Shown piece after piece: positions 17,932-27,319 of a DNA stretch of 62,273 nt. A program made the translations under genes and the position numbers. This DNA comes from Candidatus Methanoperedens sp. (GTDB lineage: Archaea > Halobacteriota > Methanosarcinia > Methanosarcinales > Methanoperedenaceae). Where the stretch lies: contig JAPMTR010000070.1 of assembly GCA_026552975.1 (NCBI GenBank), positions 1 through 62,273 of the forward strand, written 5' to 3'. Numbering within the stretch: position 1 is the first letter of the stretch; every line of letters starts with the position of its first letter. A model generated the notes under the pieces. That model was not told the DNA's origin. It saw nothing but the letters and a program-made list of their open reading frames with translations, and ran no database searches.

Positions 17932-18909
17932 TCAAAGTTCAAGAATAGTATTTATCTCAAGGAGCGCCTTTGCATAGATACCTGTTTTGCGCAGATGCGT
18001 TGCCAATTTGAGTGGCCGGTTGCCACCAGGATGGTATGTTATAACAGCAGATGGCGCACATTGTTTAGTCATGCCGATCAATCCATTGACATCCATATGA
18101 TCGCTGATATTGATCGTGGGAAATTTAAAGTCCTTTCGCCCTGTAAGTATGAATTTATTTTTCGCTTTAAGTTTTGTGACTTTATCAGGTGTGGTTATTT
18201 TGATCCCGCTATCAGCTTCAAGATCAACAAGCTGTCCTGCGTCCTGCATTAATCCCCTGGTAAGCGCCGTGGATACCGGATCCATCCCGACAGCCCCATC
18301 ATATCCTGAATCGCGTATTAATTTAACAGCGCGCTGGGCTTTACCAAAAGAGTATGCTCCAAAAGCAATATCCTTTGATCCAAGCGACTCCCGGAATACA
18401 TCCAGGTCATCTTCGAAATGGCATTTTGGGTCATCAGGATCACCATAATTTGCTTCAGTGACAAGACAATCGCATTTGGGCAGGTCTTTTGAATCCTTGA
18501 CATCCCCTGTGACCATGATCTTAGTTCCGACTTCATTCTCCCAGGAAAAAGCGCATGAACCAATGGTGTGATGGGTCGGGTATGTTCTTACAGATACACC
18601 TGCAATATCAATAGAATCCCCGATCGAAAAAGTTCTCCCTGCATACTTCTTTCCATAGAGTATCTCAAGGGCCTGCGCCGTTTCCTTTGAACAAACGGCA
18701 TTTTCAGACATCATCGCCGATTTGCCATGATGGTCTGAATGGGCATGGGTTATCAGGTAAGCATCGGGCTGCTGGGAACGGGAATTCGTAGTATCCACAG
18801 CAAAAGTTAATCGTTTGCCTGCATTAAAAACAAGTGAAACATGGGGTTTGAATCCCTTACTTGTCCTGTGTCTTATTGGAAGTACCCCAAGATCGAATAA
18901 AGGTTTCAA
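17932..18909 (-). CDS. MBL-fold exonuclease-like hydrolase
   Basis: A 325-aa metallo-beta-lactamase-fold protein. The metal-binding motif HAHSDHHG is at residues 55-62, with a further His in THHTIGSCAF and Asp in VTGDVKDS. Later motifs (FGAYSFGKAQRAVKLI, and the C-terminal YHPGGN) resemble the beta-CASP-less archaeal group related to RNA/DNA exonucleases. Substrate unknown. The start appears to be TTG (18909), 10 nt after the thioredoxin stop and following GGTTTGA, so it is likely cotranscribed with thioredoxin. Confidence 0.7.
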   Translation of the reverse strand: MKPLFDLGVLPIRHRTSKGFKPHVSLVFNAGKRLTFAVDTTNSRSQQPDAYLITHAHSDHHGKSAMMSENAVCSKETAQALEILYGKKYAGRTFSIGDSIDIAGVSVRTYPTHHTIGSCAFSWENEVGTKIMVTGDVKDSKDLPKCDCLVTEANYGDPDDPKCHFEDDLDVFRESLGSKDIAFGAYSFGKAQRAVKLIRDSGYDGAVGMDPVSTALTRGLMQDAGQLVDLEADSGIKITTPDKVTKLKAKNKFILTGRKDFKFPTINISDHMDVNGLIGMTKQCAPSAVITYHPGGNRPLKLATHLRKTGIYAKALLEINTILEL

Positions 18910-18919
18910 TCAAACCACG

Positions 18920-19192
18920 TTATTTTAGAGCTTCGTTCAAGTCCGCTTCAAGGACTTTAGCCTGGGTCACTCCAGTATATCTTTTAAAAACAGCCCCGTC
19001 TCTTTCGATCACAAGTGTGGGAACGGCATGTACGGTGAATTTTGCTGCAAGTTCATTGTTGTTATCAACGTCAACTTTCTTAAATTCAACTTTATCACCG
19101 AATTTTTTCTTAAGCTCTTCGAGGATAGGGTCTTGCATCTTGCAAGGGCCGCACCATACTGCAAAAAAGTCCATTAGAACAACTTTACTCAT
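18920..19192 (-). CDS. trxA: Thioredoxin
   Basis: A 90-aa thioredoxin with the redox-active WCGPC at residues 13-17 (FFAVWCGPCKMQDP), DVDNNNELAAKF, and the cis-Pro region HAVPTLVI. It lacks the long N-terminal helix of bacterial thioredoxin, as is usual for short archaeal forms. It reduces disulphides in the cytoplasm. It is directly upstream of the MBL hydrolase on the same strand and diverges from the DUF362 gene. Confidence 0.93.
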   Translation of the reverse strand: MSKVVLMDFFAVWCGPCKMQDPILEELKKKFGDKVEFKKVDVDNNNELAAKFTVHAVPTLVIERDGAVFKRYTGVTQAKVLEADLNEALK

Positions 19193-19282
19193 TTTTTTCC
19201 TCTGGTATATATTATACCTTATACATTACCTAATAATACGCTTATGATTTAAAATTGTTGCCTTTTATGAGGTATCGAAAAA

Positions 19283-20437
19283 ATGGAGAATGAAAACAAT
19301 ACTGCAACAGTATCGCTTGTGAAATGCCAGGACTATGATGATCCAAACATCGGATCAGCGATCGATAAAACGCTGGAACTTATCGGAGGCATTGAAAATT
19401 ATGTTCGACCGGGTGATAATGTCCTCCTGAAGATCAATCTCCTGACCGGGGATGTTCCTGAAAAGGCGGTTACAACACATCCATCAATTGTCAGGGCTAT
19501 GATACACCAGGTTAGAAAAGCCGGAGGCATCCCTCTGGTTGGTGATTGCAGCGGCTATGAAGGAAAACCAAACCAGAAAAGATATCTGGACGCATGCCGC
19601 AGTTCCGGGATAATGCATGTCTGCGAGGAAGAAAAAACGCAGATCGTACATCTTAGCGCAGAATCCGTTGAGGTAAAAAATGATAGTGGTCGCATGTATA
19701 AGACCTTTATTTTGTCAAAGCAGGTCATGGATGCTGATGTATTGATATCCCTTCCAAAACTTAAGACCCATGGGCTGACATTATTTACCGGTGGTGTGAA
19801 AAATATTTTTGGTTGTGTGACAGGCCTTAACAAAGCAAAAATGCATCTTCGCGCCCAGGATCCGGAAACATTTTCCCAGATGCTTGTGGATCTGCTCGGC
19901 ACAGTGCGGCCTGATCTTACTTTAATGGATGCAGTGGTGGGTATGGAAGGCAACGGACCAAGCAATGGAACGCCAAAACAGATTAGTGCTATCCTTGCCA
20001 GTAGCGATCCTGTGGCACTCGATGCAGTAGCCTGCAGGATGGTTGGCATTGATCCATTCATGGTGCCTTCAACACGCCTGGCGCATGAACAGGGTATGGG
20101 AACAGGGGATATTTCAAACATCAATATTGTGGGAGAATCCCTGGAGAATATGCAAATTGATGGTTTTAAGTTCCCTTCAGGCACCGCATCATTTTTCCGT
20201 GCCAGGGGCTTGATGCGGTTTGTTCGGGGTATGCTGTTGGCAAAGCCAGCTCTCGTTAAAGAAAATTGCCAGAAATGCTGGATATGTATTGAACACTGTC
20301 CTTCAGGCGCATTGTCCGAGAAGGAAGGTTATCCTTCATTCGACCATAAGAAATGTATCAGATGTTACTGCTGCCAGGAATTATGCCCCGGAAATGCAAT
20401 TGAATTGAAAACACCTCTCCTGGCAAGGTTTGTGTGA
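19283..20437 (+). CDS. DUF362 protein with C-terminal 2[4Fe-4S] domain
   Basis: A 384-aa protein. Residues 1-300 are a DUF362 domain (SVGDCSG-like GDCSGYEG, LPKLKTHGLTLFTGGVKN, DAVVGMEGNGPSNG, DPVALDAVACRMVG). The C-terminus has two ferredoxin motifs: CQKCWICIEHCPSG and CIRCYCCQELCPGN. The family occurs next to redox enzymes in anaerobes and its reaction is not established. It stands alone between the divergent thioredoxin and the convergent methyltransferase. Confidence 0.88.
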   Translation: MENENNTATVSLVKCQDYDDPNIGSAIDKTLELIGGIENYVRPGDNVLLKINLLTGDVPEKAVTTHPSIVRAMIHQVRKAGGIPLVGDCSGYEGKPNQKRYLDACRSSGIMHVCEEEKTQIVHLSAESVEVKNDSGRMYKTFILSKQVMDADVLISLPKLKTHGLTLFTGGVKNIFGCVTGLNKAKMHLRAQDPETFSQMLVDLLGTVRPDLTLMDAVVGMEGNGPSNGTPKQISAILASSDPVALDAVACRMVGIDPFMVPSTRLAHEQGMGTGDISNINIVGESLENMQIDGFKFPSGTASFFRARGLMRFVRGMLLAKPALVKENCQKCWICIEHCPSGALSEKEGYPSFDHKKCIRCYCCQELCPGNAIELKTPLLARFV

Positions 20438-20450
20438 AAAATATGGAAAC

Positions 20451-20488
20451 AATATCCGTGCGTATCCGCGCAATCTGTGTTCTATAGG
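20451..20488. repeat. Dispersed ATCCGTG/ATCCGCG repeat block
   Basis: About 38 bp just after the DUF362 gene contain ATCCGTG, ATCCGCG and ATCTGTG at 10-11-nt intervals ending in TTCTATAGG. It matches the block near 13089 over most of its length. Confidence 0.65.
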
Positions 20489-20509
20489 AACTCTCAGGCT
20501 ATCCAGGCA

Positions 20510-21271
20510 TCACCTGATTTTTGCGACCAAAATGATCGTATCATATGCAAAAACTAATCTCCCATTTTCAAACTTCATGCGAAGACCTGTACTATCACCA
20601 GCCAGACTTTCCTTCATCAAACGCCTTATAACCGCGGTTTTTGCCTCATCAGTTCCCGCCCGCTCCATCCACTCCTCGAAATCCTGGGGAATATCCCAGT
20701 TTGATATGTCTTTGATTTTGGCTCCTATATCATTGAACATTTCTACCATTTCACTCAAAGCATTAATTCGAACATGCGAAGGATCGCGCATCTTTTCAAG
20801 CTCATTATGGAAGCGACTTTTTTCACTATCCTCAGATGACGCGCCATCTACAAGCAAAATAATATCCCTGCATACCCGCTTCATTTCCCTCAGTGCCTTT
20901 TCCGGGTTCGGGAAGTGATGGAATGCGAACCTGCATGAAACGATATCGAACGCCTGGTCAGGAAAAGGCAATGATTCAACATCACTCAGGAGAAGATCAA
21001 GATGATCAAGTCCCAGATTTGTCTTTTTTTCCCTGGCTTTAAGGAGCATTTCGTGAGTTATGTCGCACCCCACAACAAAATTCCCTCTTTTTGCAAATTC
21101 AAGGGCGAGAAATCCTGAGCCTGTGGCGATATCGAGTATCCTTTGATCTTTCTTCAAACCACTTTTTTCAACGATCTTTGAAAGATGAAAACCATCGACA
21201 AAAATATTGGCTTTTGAATATACTTCTGCCTGTTTTGCGAATTGCCTCATGGCATTTTCTTTAATTCCCAT
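20510..21271 (-). CDS. Class I SAM-dependent methyltransferase
   Basis: A 253-aa UbiE/Coq5-type methyltransferase. Motif I is ILDIATGSGFLALEFA, the acidic residue ends VVGCDIT, motif II is FDIVSCRFAFHHFPNPEKAL, and a post-motif helix REMKRVCRDIILLVDG follows. The target is not evident; methyltransferases of this type modify quinones, small molecules or arsenic. ATG 21271 is used in preference to the in-frame GTG at 21283. It converges on the DUF362 gene. Confidence 0.75.
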   Translation of the reverse strand: MGIKENAMRQFAKQAEVYSKANIFVDGFHLSKIVEKSGLKKDQRILDIATGSGFLALEFAKRGNFVVGCDITHEMLLKAREKKTNLGLDHLDLLLSDVESLPFPDQAFDIVSCRFAFHHFPNPEKALREMKRVCRDIILLVDGASSEDSEKSRFHNELEKMRDPSHVRINALSEMVEMFNDIGAKIKDISNWDIPQDFEEWMERAGTDEAKTAVIRRLMKESLAGDSTGLRMKFENGRLVFAYDTIILVAKIR

Positions 21272-21615
21272 TGCAGTGAACACTATGAGGAATGATAAAT
21301 AATTTGTGCAAAGGGAAAAGATACAAGGGAAAAAATAGTTATATTGAATATAAAATAACTAACCCACCGCCACAACCCAACCTGCCAGCATTTTACATAC
21401 CACCTAATCGGTGATTAATGATTATTCTATTTAAATGATTTTTCCCAAACTTTACCCAAGCCATCTTTAAACTTAGATGAGAAATGCCTTGTGTTAATTC
21501 GACCCTGCAAATTTCAAATGAATAAATTTATGTACTCGAATACAAATATATGTTATATCGTGGATAGAGTAGTTTTACTTTAGTTTAAATATTAAGGATA
21601 GGTGGAGATGAAAAA
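21272..21615. other. Intergenic region without a visible gene
   Basis: About 344 bp between the methyltransferase and the second small membrane protein. It is AT-rich; a C-rich stretch (near 21361-21400) and a TATA-like TTTAAATATTA (about 21582-21592) are visible, the latter a likely promoter element for the gene at 21616. No ORF with coding character and no tRNA-like fold was seen. Confidence 0.5.
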
Positions 21616-21987
21616 ATGGATAGGTGGCTCGGAAGCATAATTGATGATCATACCCTGTATCAGATAATTCAAGGATTTATAATAATACTCTGCATGATCA
21701 CTGTATATATTGGTATTCATATAGCTCTGACATGGAAATTCATAACAAAGTGCAAACAAAATTCGGATGATGTAATTTCACAAAAAGGAAGTTTCATTCG
21801 AAGTGTCATATTTATCTCTGTTGCTGGCTTGTTTATGCTGGCACATGAATTTTTTGAAGGGTTTGAAGAATATTCGCCAGATTCTGCAACGTATGAATTA
21901 TTTGAACTCATAGCATTTTCTGGATTAGTATTGTTTCTTATTGAATGGTATAAAATATTAAATAAGATAAAAAAAGAAGTGAGATGA
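21616..21987 (+). CDS. Small membrane protein, HEFxEG family, copy 2
   Basis: A 123-aa protein with three hydrophobic segments: IIQGFIIILCMITVYIGIHI, SVIFISVAGLFMLAHEFFEG and LIAFSGLVLFLIEWYKIL, ending in a basic tail. HEFFEG, the following E..E pair and EWYKIL align with HEFLEG and NWYKVL in the protein at 15632, which establishes them as paralogues about 6 kb apart on opposite strands. Ribosome site GGTGG ends about 9 nt before ATG 21616. No family recognised; not associated with an obvious partner. Confidence 0.6.
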   Translation: MDRWLGSIIDDHTLYQIIQGFIIILCMITVYIGIHIALTWKFITKCKQNSDDVISQKGSFIRSVIFISVAGLFMLAHEFFEGFEEYSPDSATYELFELIAFSGLVLFLIEWYKILNKIKKEVR

Positions 21988-22015
21988 ATTTTAAAAACTG
22001 CCCACAAAAAGTTTA

Positions 22016-22090
22016 TGGGCCTGACCGGATTTGAACCGGTGGCCGCCCGGTTATGAGCCGGGCGCTCTAACCTGACTAAGCTACAGGCCC
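22016..22090 (-). tRNA. tRNA with CAT anticodon (Met elongator or Ile2)
   Basis: A canonical 75-nt tRNA with acceptor GGGCCTG/CAGGCCC, anticodon stem CCCGG/CCGGG around the loop CTCATAA, T arm ACCGG-TTCAAAT-CCGGT and A73. Anticodon CAT could be elongator Met, or Ile2 if the C is modified to agmatidine. Sequence alone does not settle this. No intron. Confidence 0.93.
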
Positions 22091-22134
22091 TAAAATTGTT
22101 TTCCGATCAATGGTCCTCTATGCCAATGAATAGA

Positions 22135-22207
22135 CGCCACCAACAGGGCTCGAACCTGTGACATCCTGGTTAACAGCCAGGCACTCTACCAACTGAGTTA
22201 TGGCGGC
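22135..22207 (-). tRNA. tRNA-Asn (GTT)
   Basis: Seventy-three nucleotides, acceptor GCCGCCA paired with TGGTGGC (one G-U), anticodon stem CTGG/CCAG with loop CTGTTAA, T arm CAGG-TTCGAGC-CCTG, discriminator G. The anticodon GTT reads Asn. It lies 44 bp from the CAT tRNA on the same strand. Confidence 0.93.
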
Positions 22208-22367
22208 ATTCTTGAAGTGACCCCCTAGAGGACATACCTTGATTTAAGCCTTTTGTTAAAGAACGCTACAAAGGTGTCTATAATCAGAGGAGTCAAAATA
22301 CCGGTGATTTTCACGACCCTTGCAAAAGGCTTAAATGTATAAAACCCCTTAAGAGAAATCCCCCAAA

Positions 22368-22440
22368 GTCCGGATAGTGTAGCGGCCTATCATGGTGGCC
22401 TGTCGAGTCACCGACCCGGGTTCAAATCCCGGCCCGGACG
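22368..22440 (+). tRNA. tRNA-Asp (GTC)
   Basis: Acceptor GTCCGG/CCGGAC, anticodon loop CTGTCGA with anticodon GTC, T arm CCGGG-TTCAAAT-CCCGG and discriminator G. Position 7-66 is A-C, a mismatch at the base of the acceptor stem. A TATA-like CTTAAATGTATAAAA lies about 30 nt upstream. It is divergent from the two other tRNAs. Confidence 0.92.
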
Positions 22441-22564
22441 TTTTTTTATTATTTTTCCGAAAGTTCGTTGTGTTCGTTGCTATTTTTTTCATATCAGGAC
22501 CCAAAGATAGTTAGAATTGCAAAAACACAAAATATATTACTTTCTCTACTAATTTCAGTAAACC

Positions 22565-23830
22565 ATGGGAACAGAGAAATCAAAAAAATTATTTGAAGAA
22601 GCCAAGAAATTATTACCCGGGGGCGTAAGCAGCCCGGTTCGCGCTATCAAGCCATATCCATTTTATACAAAAAGTGCCAACGGCTCAAAGATAACCGATA
22701 TTGACGGCAATGTTTACATTGATTATGTTATGGGTTACGGGCCGCTACTTCTTGGTCATAACCATCCTGCAATAAAAGAAGCTGTTACAAACCAGCTATC
22801 AGATGGCTGGCTTTATGGTACTCCATCCGAGCTTGAAGTGTCGCTTGCAAAGGAAATAATCAAACTTTATGCAAGTATCGACATGGTGCGGTTCGTTTCC
22901 ACAGGAACAGAAGCGACCATGGGCGCACTTAGGGCGGCGAGAGGGTTCACAGGTAAGGACAAGTTCATAAAGATCGAAGGCGGCTTTCATGGCGCTCATG
23001 AGGCAGCGCTTGTAAAAGCAGGTTCAGGTGCAACAACTCTTGGTACGCCGGATTCTGCAGGAGTTCCAAGAGATTTCACGAAAAACACACTTCAGGTCCC
23101 ATATAACGATATCGAAGCCATGACAGAGGCGATAGAAGCTTATAAAGATGATGTGGCAGCAGTTATCATTGAGCCTGTCCTTGGAAATATTGGCCCTATC
23201 CTGCCAGAAAAGGATTACCTTAAAGAAGTCCGCGCGGTCACAAAAGAAAATGATGTAGTTCTCATTTTCGATGAAGTTATCACAGGATTTCGGCTTGCCA
23301 TGGGCGGGGCGCAGGAATATTATGGAATAATACCCGACATGACGACACTGGGAAAGATCCTGGGCGGCGGGTTCCACATTGGCGTAATTGGTGGAAATCG
23401 TGAGATTATGGAGATGATCTCGCCGGCTGGACCGGTCTATCAGGCAGGAACATTTAATGGCAGCCCTGTTTCAATGACAGCTGGACTTGCAATGATTAAC
23501 ACGATGAAAAAAGAAAACGTTCATGAGAAAATAAATAAGACCGGGGAAACGCTTCGCAAGGCATTATCCGACGTCGTTTGTGATCTTGGACTTAAATATA
23601 GCATAAGCGGCGTTGGCAGCATGTTCAAAGTTTTCTTCGGGGATAGACCCCATAATTACAGCGAAGCTCTGAAATGTGATATTGGTAAATTCAATATATT
23701 CTTCAAGAAAATGTTCAATGACGGTATATTCCTTCCACCGTCGCAGTTTGAGACAAACTTCCTTTCACTTGCTCATTCCAAAGAAGATATCGACAGGACG
23801 ATAGATGCTTACCAAAGGAACCTGAAATGA
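22565..23830 (+). CDS. hemL: Glutamate-1-semialdehyde 2,1-aminomutase
   Basis: A 421-aa PLP enzyme making 5-aminolevulinate from glutamate semialdehyde (C5 pathway). Diagnostic parts are [12 protein letters not shown] at the N-terminus, [29 protein letters not shown], and the PLP Lys in [14 protein letters not shown]. It is the first gene of a compact hemL-hemC-cobA-hemD operon; its stop overlaps the hemC start by 4 nt (ATGA). The cluster feeds haem, sirohaem, F430 and cobamide synthesis. Confidence 0.97.
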   Translation: MGTEKSKKLFEEAKKLLPGGVSSPVRAIKPYPFYTKSANGSKITDIDGNVYIDYVMGYGPLLLGHNHPAIKEAVTNQLSDGWLYGTPSELEVSLAKEIIKLYASIDMVRFVSTGTEATMGALRAARGFTGKDKFIKIEGGFHGAHEAALVKAGSGATTLGTPDSAGVPRDFTKNTLQVPYNDIEAMTEAIEAYKDDVAAVIIEPVLGNIGPILPEKDYLKEVRAVTKENDVVLIFDEVITGFRLAMGGAQEYYGIIPDMTTLGKILGGGFHIGVIGGNREIMEMISPAGPVYQAGTFNGSPVSMTAGLAMINTMKKENVHEKINKTGETLRKALSDVVCDLGLKYSISGVGSMFKVFFGDRPHNYSEALKCDIGKFNIFFKKMFNDGIFLPPSQFETNFLSLAHSKEDIDRTIDAYQRNLK

Positions 23831-24765
23831 GCCATGGAAAACCATTGATAATAGGAACGCGGGGCAGCAAGCTCGCCCTTGCCCAGGCAAACCTTGTGAA
23901 AAACCTTCTCTCCAAGAACGGTGTTCCCACTCTGATCAAAATAATCAAAACAAGCGGCGATGCGATCACGGACAGGCCTTTGCATGAAGTGCAGGGTTTC
24001 GGGGTTTTTGTGCGTGAGATCGATGATTCCATGCTTGCCGGAGAGATCGATATCGCGGTTCACAGCATGAAGGACGTTCCCACAGAACGCCCGGCGCAAC
24101 TCACGATAGCTGCGGTCATGAAACGTGACTCACCTTATGATTTTCTACTAACAAGGGAAGAGAAAAAATTAAAAGACCTTCCAAAAGGAGCCGTTGTCGG
24201 AACCACGAGCCTTCGAAGACGTTCCCAGTTAAGCAGGTTCAGGGATGACCTTGTAATCAAAGAATTACGCGGCAATATTGACACTCGTCTTCGAAAACTT
24301 AAAGAGGGGCAATATGATGCCATTTTTCTGGCAGAAGCAGGACTTGAAAGGTTAAAATGGGATCTTCCTGGAGAGCGACTCAGTCCGAATGAATTCGTAC
24401 CATCAGCAAATCAGGGAACTGTGGTCATTGTCACTAAAAAGGATTCAGAGGCACAGATATCGGTCAAGGTGTTAAACGATGCGCTGACACAGCTTGAGAC
24501 AAGGATCGAACGCATAATAATCGGAATTCTGGGTGGCGGTTGTCTTGTACCGATAGGTGCTTTTGCACAAACTGAAGGTAACAGGATCCACATACGCACA
24601 GAAGTCCTCTCAGTGGACGGGAAACGCTGTGTAAAAATAGATGAATTTATAAACCCCGAAGAATATGAAAAGGAAGCAACACGGATCGGCAATGAGCTGA
24701 ACAACAAAGGCGGAGGCAAACTTGTTGAAGAGGCTGTAAAAATGTTTGCCGCAAAAAGAGGCTAA
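23827..24765 (+). CDS. hemC: Hydroxymethylbilane synthase (porphobilinogen deaminase)
   Basis: A 312-aa enzyme joining four porphobilinogens. It shows [48 protein letters not shown], and the dipyrromethane-binding Cys in [15 protein letters not shown] near residue 238. Length and order are standard. The ATG overlaps hemL and the stop is one base before the cobA ATG. Confidence 0.97.
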   Translation: MSHGKPLIIGTRGSKLALAQANLVKNLLSKNGVPTLIKIIKTSGDAITDRPLHEVQGFGVFVREIDDSMLAGEIDIAVHSMKDVPTERPAQLTIAAVMKRDSPYDFLLTREEKKLKDLPKGAVVGTTSLRRRSQLSRFRDDLVIKELRGNIDTRLRKLKEGQYDAIFLAEAGLERLKWDLPGERLSPNEFVPSANQGTVVIVTKKDSEAQISVKVLNDALTQLETRIERIIIGILGGGCLVPIGAFAQTEGNRIHIRTEVLSVDGKRCVKIDEFINPEEYEKEATRIGNELNNKGGGKLVEEAVKMFAAKRG

Positions 24766-24766
24766 A

Positions 24767-25504
24767 ATGAAAGGTAAAGTTTATCTTGTAGGCTCAGGTC
24801 CCGGTGACCCGGAGCTTTTGACAGTAAAAGCAAAAAGACTGATTGAGAGCGCCGAGGTCATCCTTTATGACCAGCTTCCAGGCAAGGCCATACTTGCAAT
24901 GCTTCCGGAATTTGCTGAAAAAATCGATGTCGGGAAATATGCCGGGGATCATAAACTTTCCCAGTGGCAGATAAATGAGCTATTGGTCAAAAGAGCCAAA
25001 GAAGGAAAGATCGTAGTGCGCCTCAAAGGGGGTGACCCATATCTTTTCGGACGTGGTGGTGAGGAGGCCCAGACACTTGCTGCTGAAGGGATCAAAATAG
25101 AGATCGTACCAGGCATTACCTCGGCAATAGCGGTTCCTGCCTATGCCGGAATTCCGGTAACGCATCGGGATTACGCATCCATGGTCACATTTATCACAGG
25201 GCATGAAGATCCTGATAAGGAAGAAACGGCTCTTGATTGGGAATTGCTTGCAAGATTCCAGGGGACACTTGTTATCCTTATGGGAGTGACCATGCTTGAG
25301 AGAAATGTGAAAGAATTAATTAAATATGGTAAATCTGTTGATACCCCAGTTGCTGTTATCGAAAGAGGCACACGTCCCGACCAGCGCGTAACCATAGGGA
25401 CACTTGCTGACATCGTAAGCCTGTGCAAACAGCGAAAGGTGAAAGCTCCAGCGATAACCATAATAGGTGATGTTGTAAAATTACATCACGAACTTGCTCC
25501 TTGA
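24767..25504 (+). CDS. cobA: Uroporphyrinogen-III C-methyltransferase
   Basis: A 245-aa SUMT that makes precorrin-2 from uroporphyrinogen III. Signatures are VYLVGSGPGDPELLTVKAKR, RLKGGDPYLFGRGGEE, VPGITSAIAVPAYAGIPVTHRD and the late AITIIGDVV. I start at ATG 24767, one base after the hemC stop; the in-frame upstream ATG 24746 lies within hemC. It is a single-domain enzyme without the CysG dehydrogenase/ferrochelatase half. Precorrin-2 is the branch to sirohaem/haem (alternative Ahb route), F430 and cobamides. Confidence 0.96.
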   Translation: MKGKVYLVGSGPGDPELLTVKAKRLIESAEVILYDQLPGKAILAMLPEFAEKIDVGKYAGDHKLSQWQINELLVKRAKEGKIVVRLKGGDPYLFGRGGEEAQTLAAEGIKIEIVPGITSAIAVPAYAGIPVTHRDYASMVTFITGHEDPDKEETALDWELLARFQGTLVILMGVTMLERNVKELIKYGKSVDTPVAVIERGTRPDQRVTIGTLADIVSLCKQRKVKAPAITIIGDVVKLHHELAP

Positions 25505-25513
25505 AAGATCAAA

Positions 25514-26275
25514 ATGAAAGTAATAGCCATTATGAGACCTGCCGGATACCAGGCAGAGTCAGTCAGGCTGGCAAATTCCATGGGTTTTTCGGTCATCAGC
25601 GCACCCATGATCGATGTGGTTGACCGCAGAGATGCTAATTTCGATGGTTTTGTAAATCGCATAATGGAAGGAGAATCTGATTATGTGATCTTCACAAGTG
25701 CTAATGGTGTTGAGTTCACGTTATTAAAGTTCAAAGACCCGGATGAATTTATTGAACGGCTTAATAAAACACAGGTCGTGGCAGTTGGCCCAAAGACCAG
25801 GGACGCTATTTTGAAGAACGATATCCATGTAAGCATTATGCCGCGAACCTACAGTTCACAAGGACTGGTGGAAGAACTTACAGGAATTGAAGGAGCTGTC
25901 ATCGATATCGCAAGGAGCAGCCACGGAGCGCCGCAACTTGTGACAGGTCTTCTTGAGAAGGGGGCAGTGGTTTATGAAACACAGGTATACCAGATTATCA
26001 GCCCCAGGGATGAGCGCCATGTTGCGCTTATGAATCGTGCGCTTTCCAGGGAAGTGGATATTTTCGCATTCACAAGTACAATGATGGCAAGGAATTTTAT
26101 GTCGATCGCAGATGAAATGGGGATAAAGGATGAACTTATAAGGATCATGAATGAAAAGACTGTGGCTGCAATAGGCAAACCCACAGCTGATACTTTGTCG
26201 CGCATGGGGGTAGAAGTTAAGGTGATGCCGAAACAATATACGTTCGAAGAATTATTGAAGGAGTGCAGGAAATAA
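25514..26275 (+). CDS. hemD: Uroporphyrinogen-III synthase
   Basis: A 253-aa HemD. This family is weakly conserved; recognisable parts are MRPAGYQAES at the N-terminus, DYVIFTSANGVEF, VVAVGPKTRDAI, DIFAFTSTMMARNF and AAIGKPTADTL. Position directly after hemC and cobA supports the call. It converts hydroxymethylbilane to uroporphyrinogen III with ring-D inversion. Nine bases separate it from cobA. Confidence 0.9.
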   Translation: MKVIAIMRPAGYQAESVRLANSMGFSVISAPMIDVVDRRDANFDGFVNRIMEGESDYVIFTSANGVEFTLLKFKDPDEFIERLNKTQVVAVGPKTRDAILKNDIHVSIMPRTYSSQGLVEELTGIEGAVIDIARSSHGAPQLVTGLLEKGAVVYETQVYQIISPRDERHVALMNRALSREVDIFAFTSTMMARNFMSIADEMGIKDELIRIMNEKTVAAIGKPTADTLSRMGVEVKVMPKQYTFEELLKECRK

Positions 26276-26352
26276 AAAAAGTTCAGACTGATGATATTAT
26301 TTCTTGAAAAGATAAAAAACCATTTAAAGAAGTAATAATAATCTAGAGCCTA

Positions 26353-27267
26353 ATGGTCAAAGTTGATAAATTCATTCAGGACAGCATACACAAAATAAAG
26401 AAAGACATCAGGGGAAGAGCAATAATCGCCCTCTCCGGAGGAGTCGATAGCTCAGTCTGCGCAGTTCTAGCGCACCGGGCGATCGGGGATCTTCTGACGC
26501 CTATTTATATCGATACCGGACTTATGCGAAAAGGGGAAACTGAAATAATTAAGAAAATATTTTCTGATATGAACCTCCAGGTCGTGGATGGAAAAGAGAA
26601 CTTCCTCAAGGCGCTTAAAGGTAAAACAGATCCTGAGATAAAAAGAAAAGCAGTGGGTGAAGCATTTATTCGTGAATTTGAACGTGAAGCTAAATTACTG
26701 GGAGCAAAGCACCTCATCCAGGGAACGATCTATCCTGATAGGATCGAATCCGAAGGTGGGATAAAGAGCCATCATAATGTTGGCGGCCTTCCAAGCGTTA
26801 TGGATTTTGAAAGTATCGTGGAGCCAATAGCTGATCTTTATAAAGATGAAGTGAGGGAAGTAGCAAGAGCTCTGGGGCTTCCAAAGGAAATATCAGACCG
26901 CATGCCATTCCCCGGCCCCGGTCTTTCCGTTAGGATCATTGGCGAAGTGACAGAGGAAAAACTGGATGTGGTCAGGGAAGCCAACGCAATCGTGGAAGAA
27001 GAACTTCTGGAACAATTCAAACCATGGCAGACATTTGCCGCACTTCTTGAAAAAGGCACCGGTGTAAAAGGAGATGTAAGGGTGCACGGCTGGATTATAG
27101 CGGTTAGAGCTGTACGATCAAGGGATGGTATGACCGCTGACGCTATGGAATTGCCCTGGGATGTGCTGCAAAAGATCCAGTCAAGGATCACAGGCGAGAT
27201 ACCCAATGTTTCAAGGGTGCTGTACGATTTGACGCCAAAGCCTCCGGCTACGATTGAGTTTGAATAA
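26353..27267 (+). CDS. guaAB: GMP synthase ATP-pyrophosphatase subunit
   Basis: A 304-aa ATP-PPase half of GMP synthase; archaea encode the glutaminase half separately. The PP-loop is [52 protein letters not shown] and the C-terminal [26 protein letters not shown] match the family. It aminates XMP to GMP using ammonia from a separate GuaAA, which is not in this window. Spacing of 77 bp from hemD and 52 bp to RaSEA allows loose coexpression only. Confidence 0.95.
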   Translation: MVKVDKFIQDSIHKIKKDIRGRAIIALSGGVDSSVCAVLAHRAIGDLLTPIYIDTGLMRKGETEIIKKIFSDMNLQVVDGKENFLKALKGKTDPEIKRKAVGEAFIREFEREAKLLGAKHLIQGTIYPDRIESEGGIKSHHNVGGLPSVMDFESIVEPIADLYKDEVREVARALGLPKEISDRMPFPGPGLSVRIIGEVTEEKLDVVREANAIVEEELLEQFKPWQTFAALLEKGTGVKGDVRVHGWIIAVRAVRSRDGMTADAMELPWDVLQKIQSRITGEIPNVSRVLYDLTPKPPATIEFE

Positions 27268-27319
27268 TTGTTTAATAATAATAAAATAATAAGCAAGAGT
27301 ATATTTATTGAAATGAAAT

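Noticed and set aside
21608-21641. Upstream ATG giving MKKWIGGSEA before the 21616 gene
   Set aside because: It stops after 10 codons in another frame; the SD spacing and membrane protein frame favour 21616.
22208-22367. Small RNA gene between the tRNA-Asn and tRNA-Asp
   Set aside because: No C/D box pair, hairpin or conserved stem was found; only promoter-like AT sequence.
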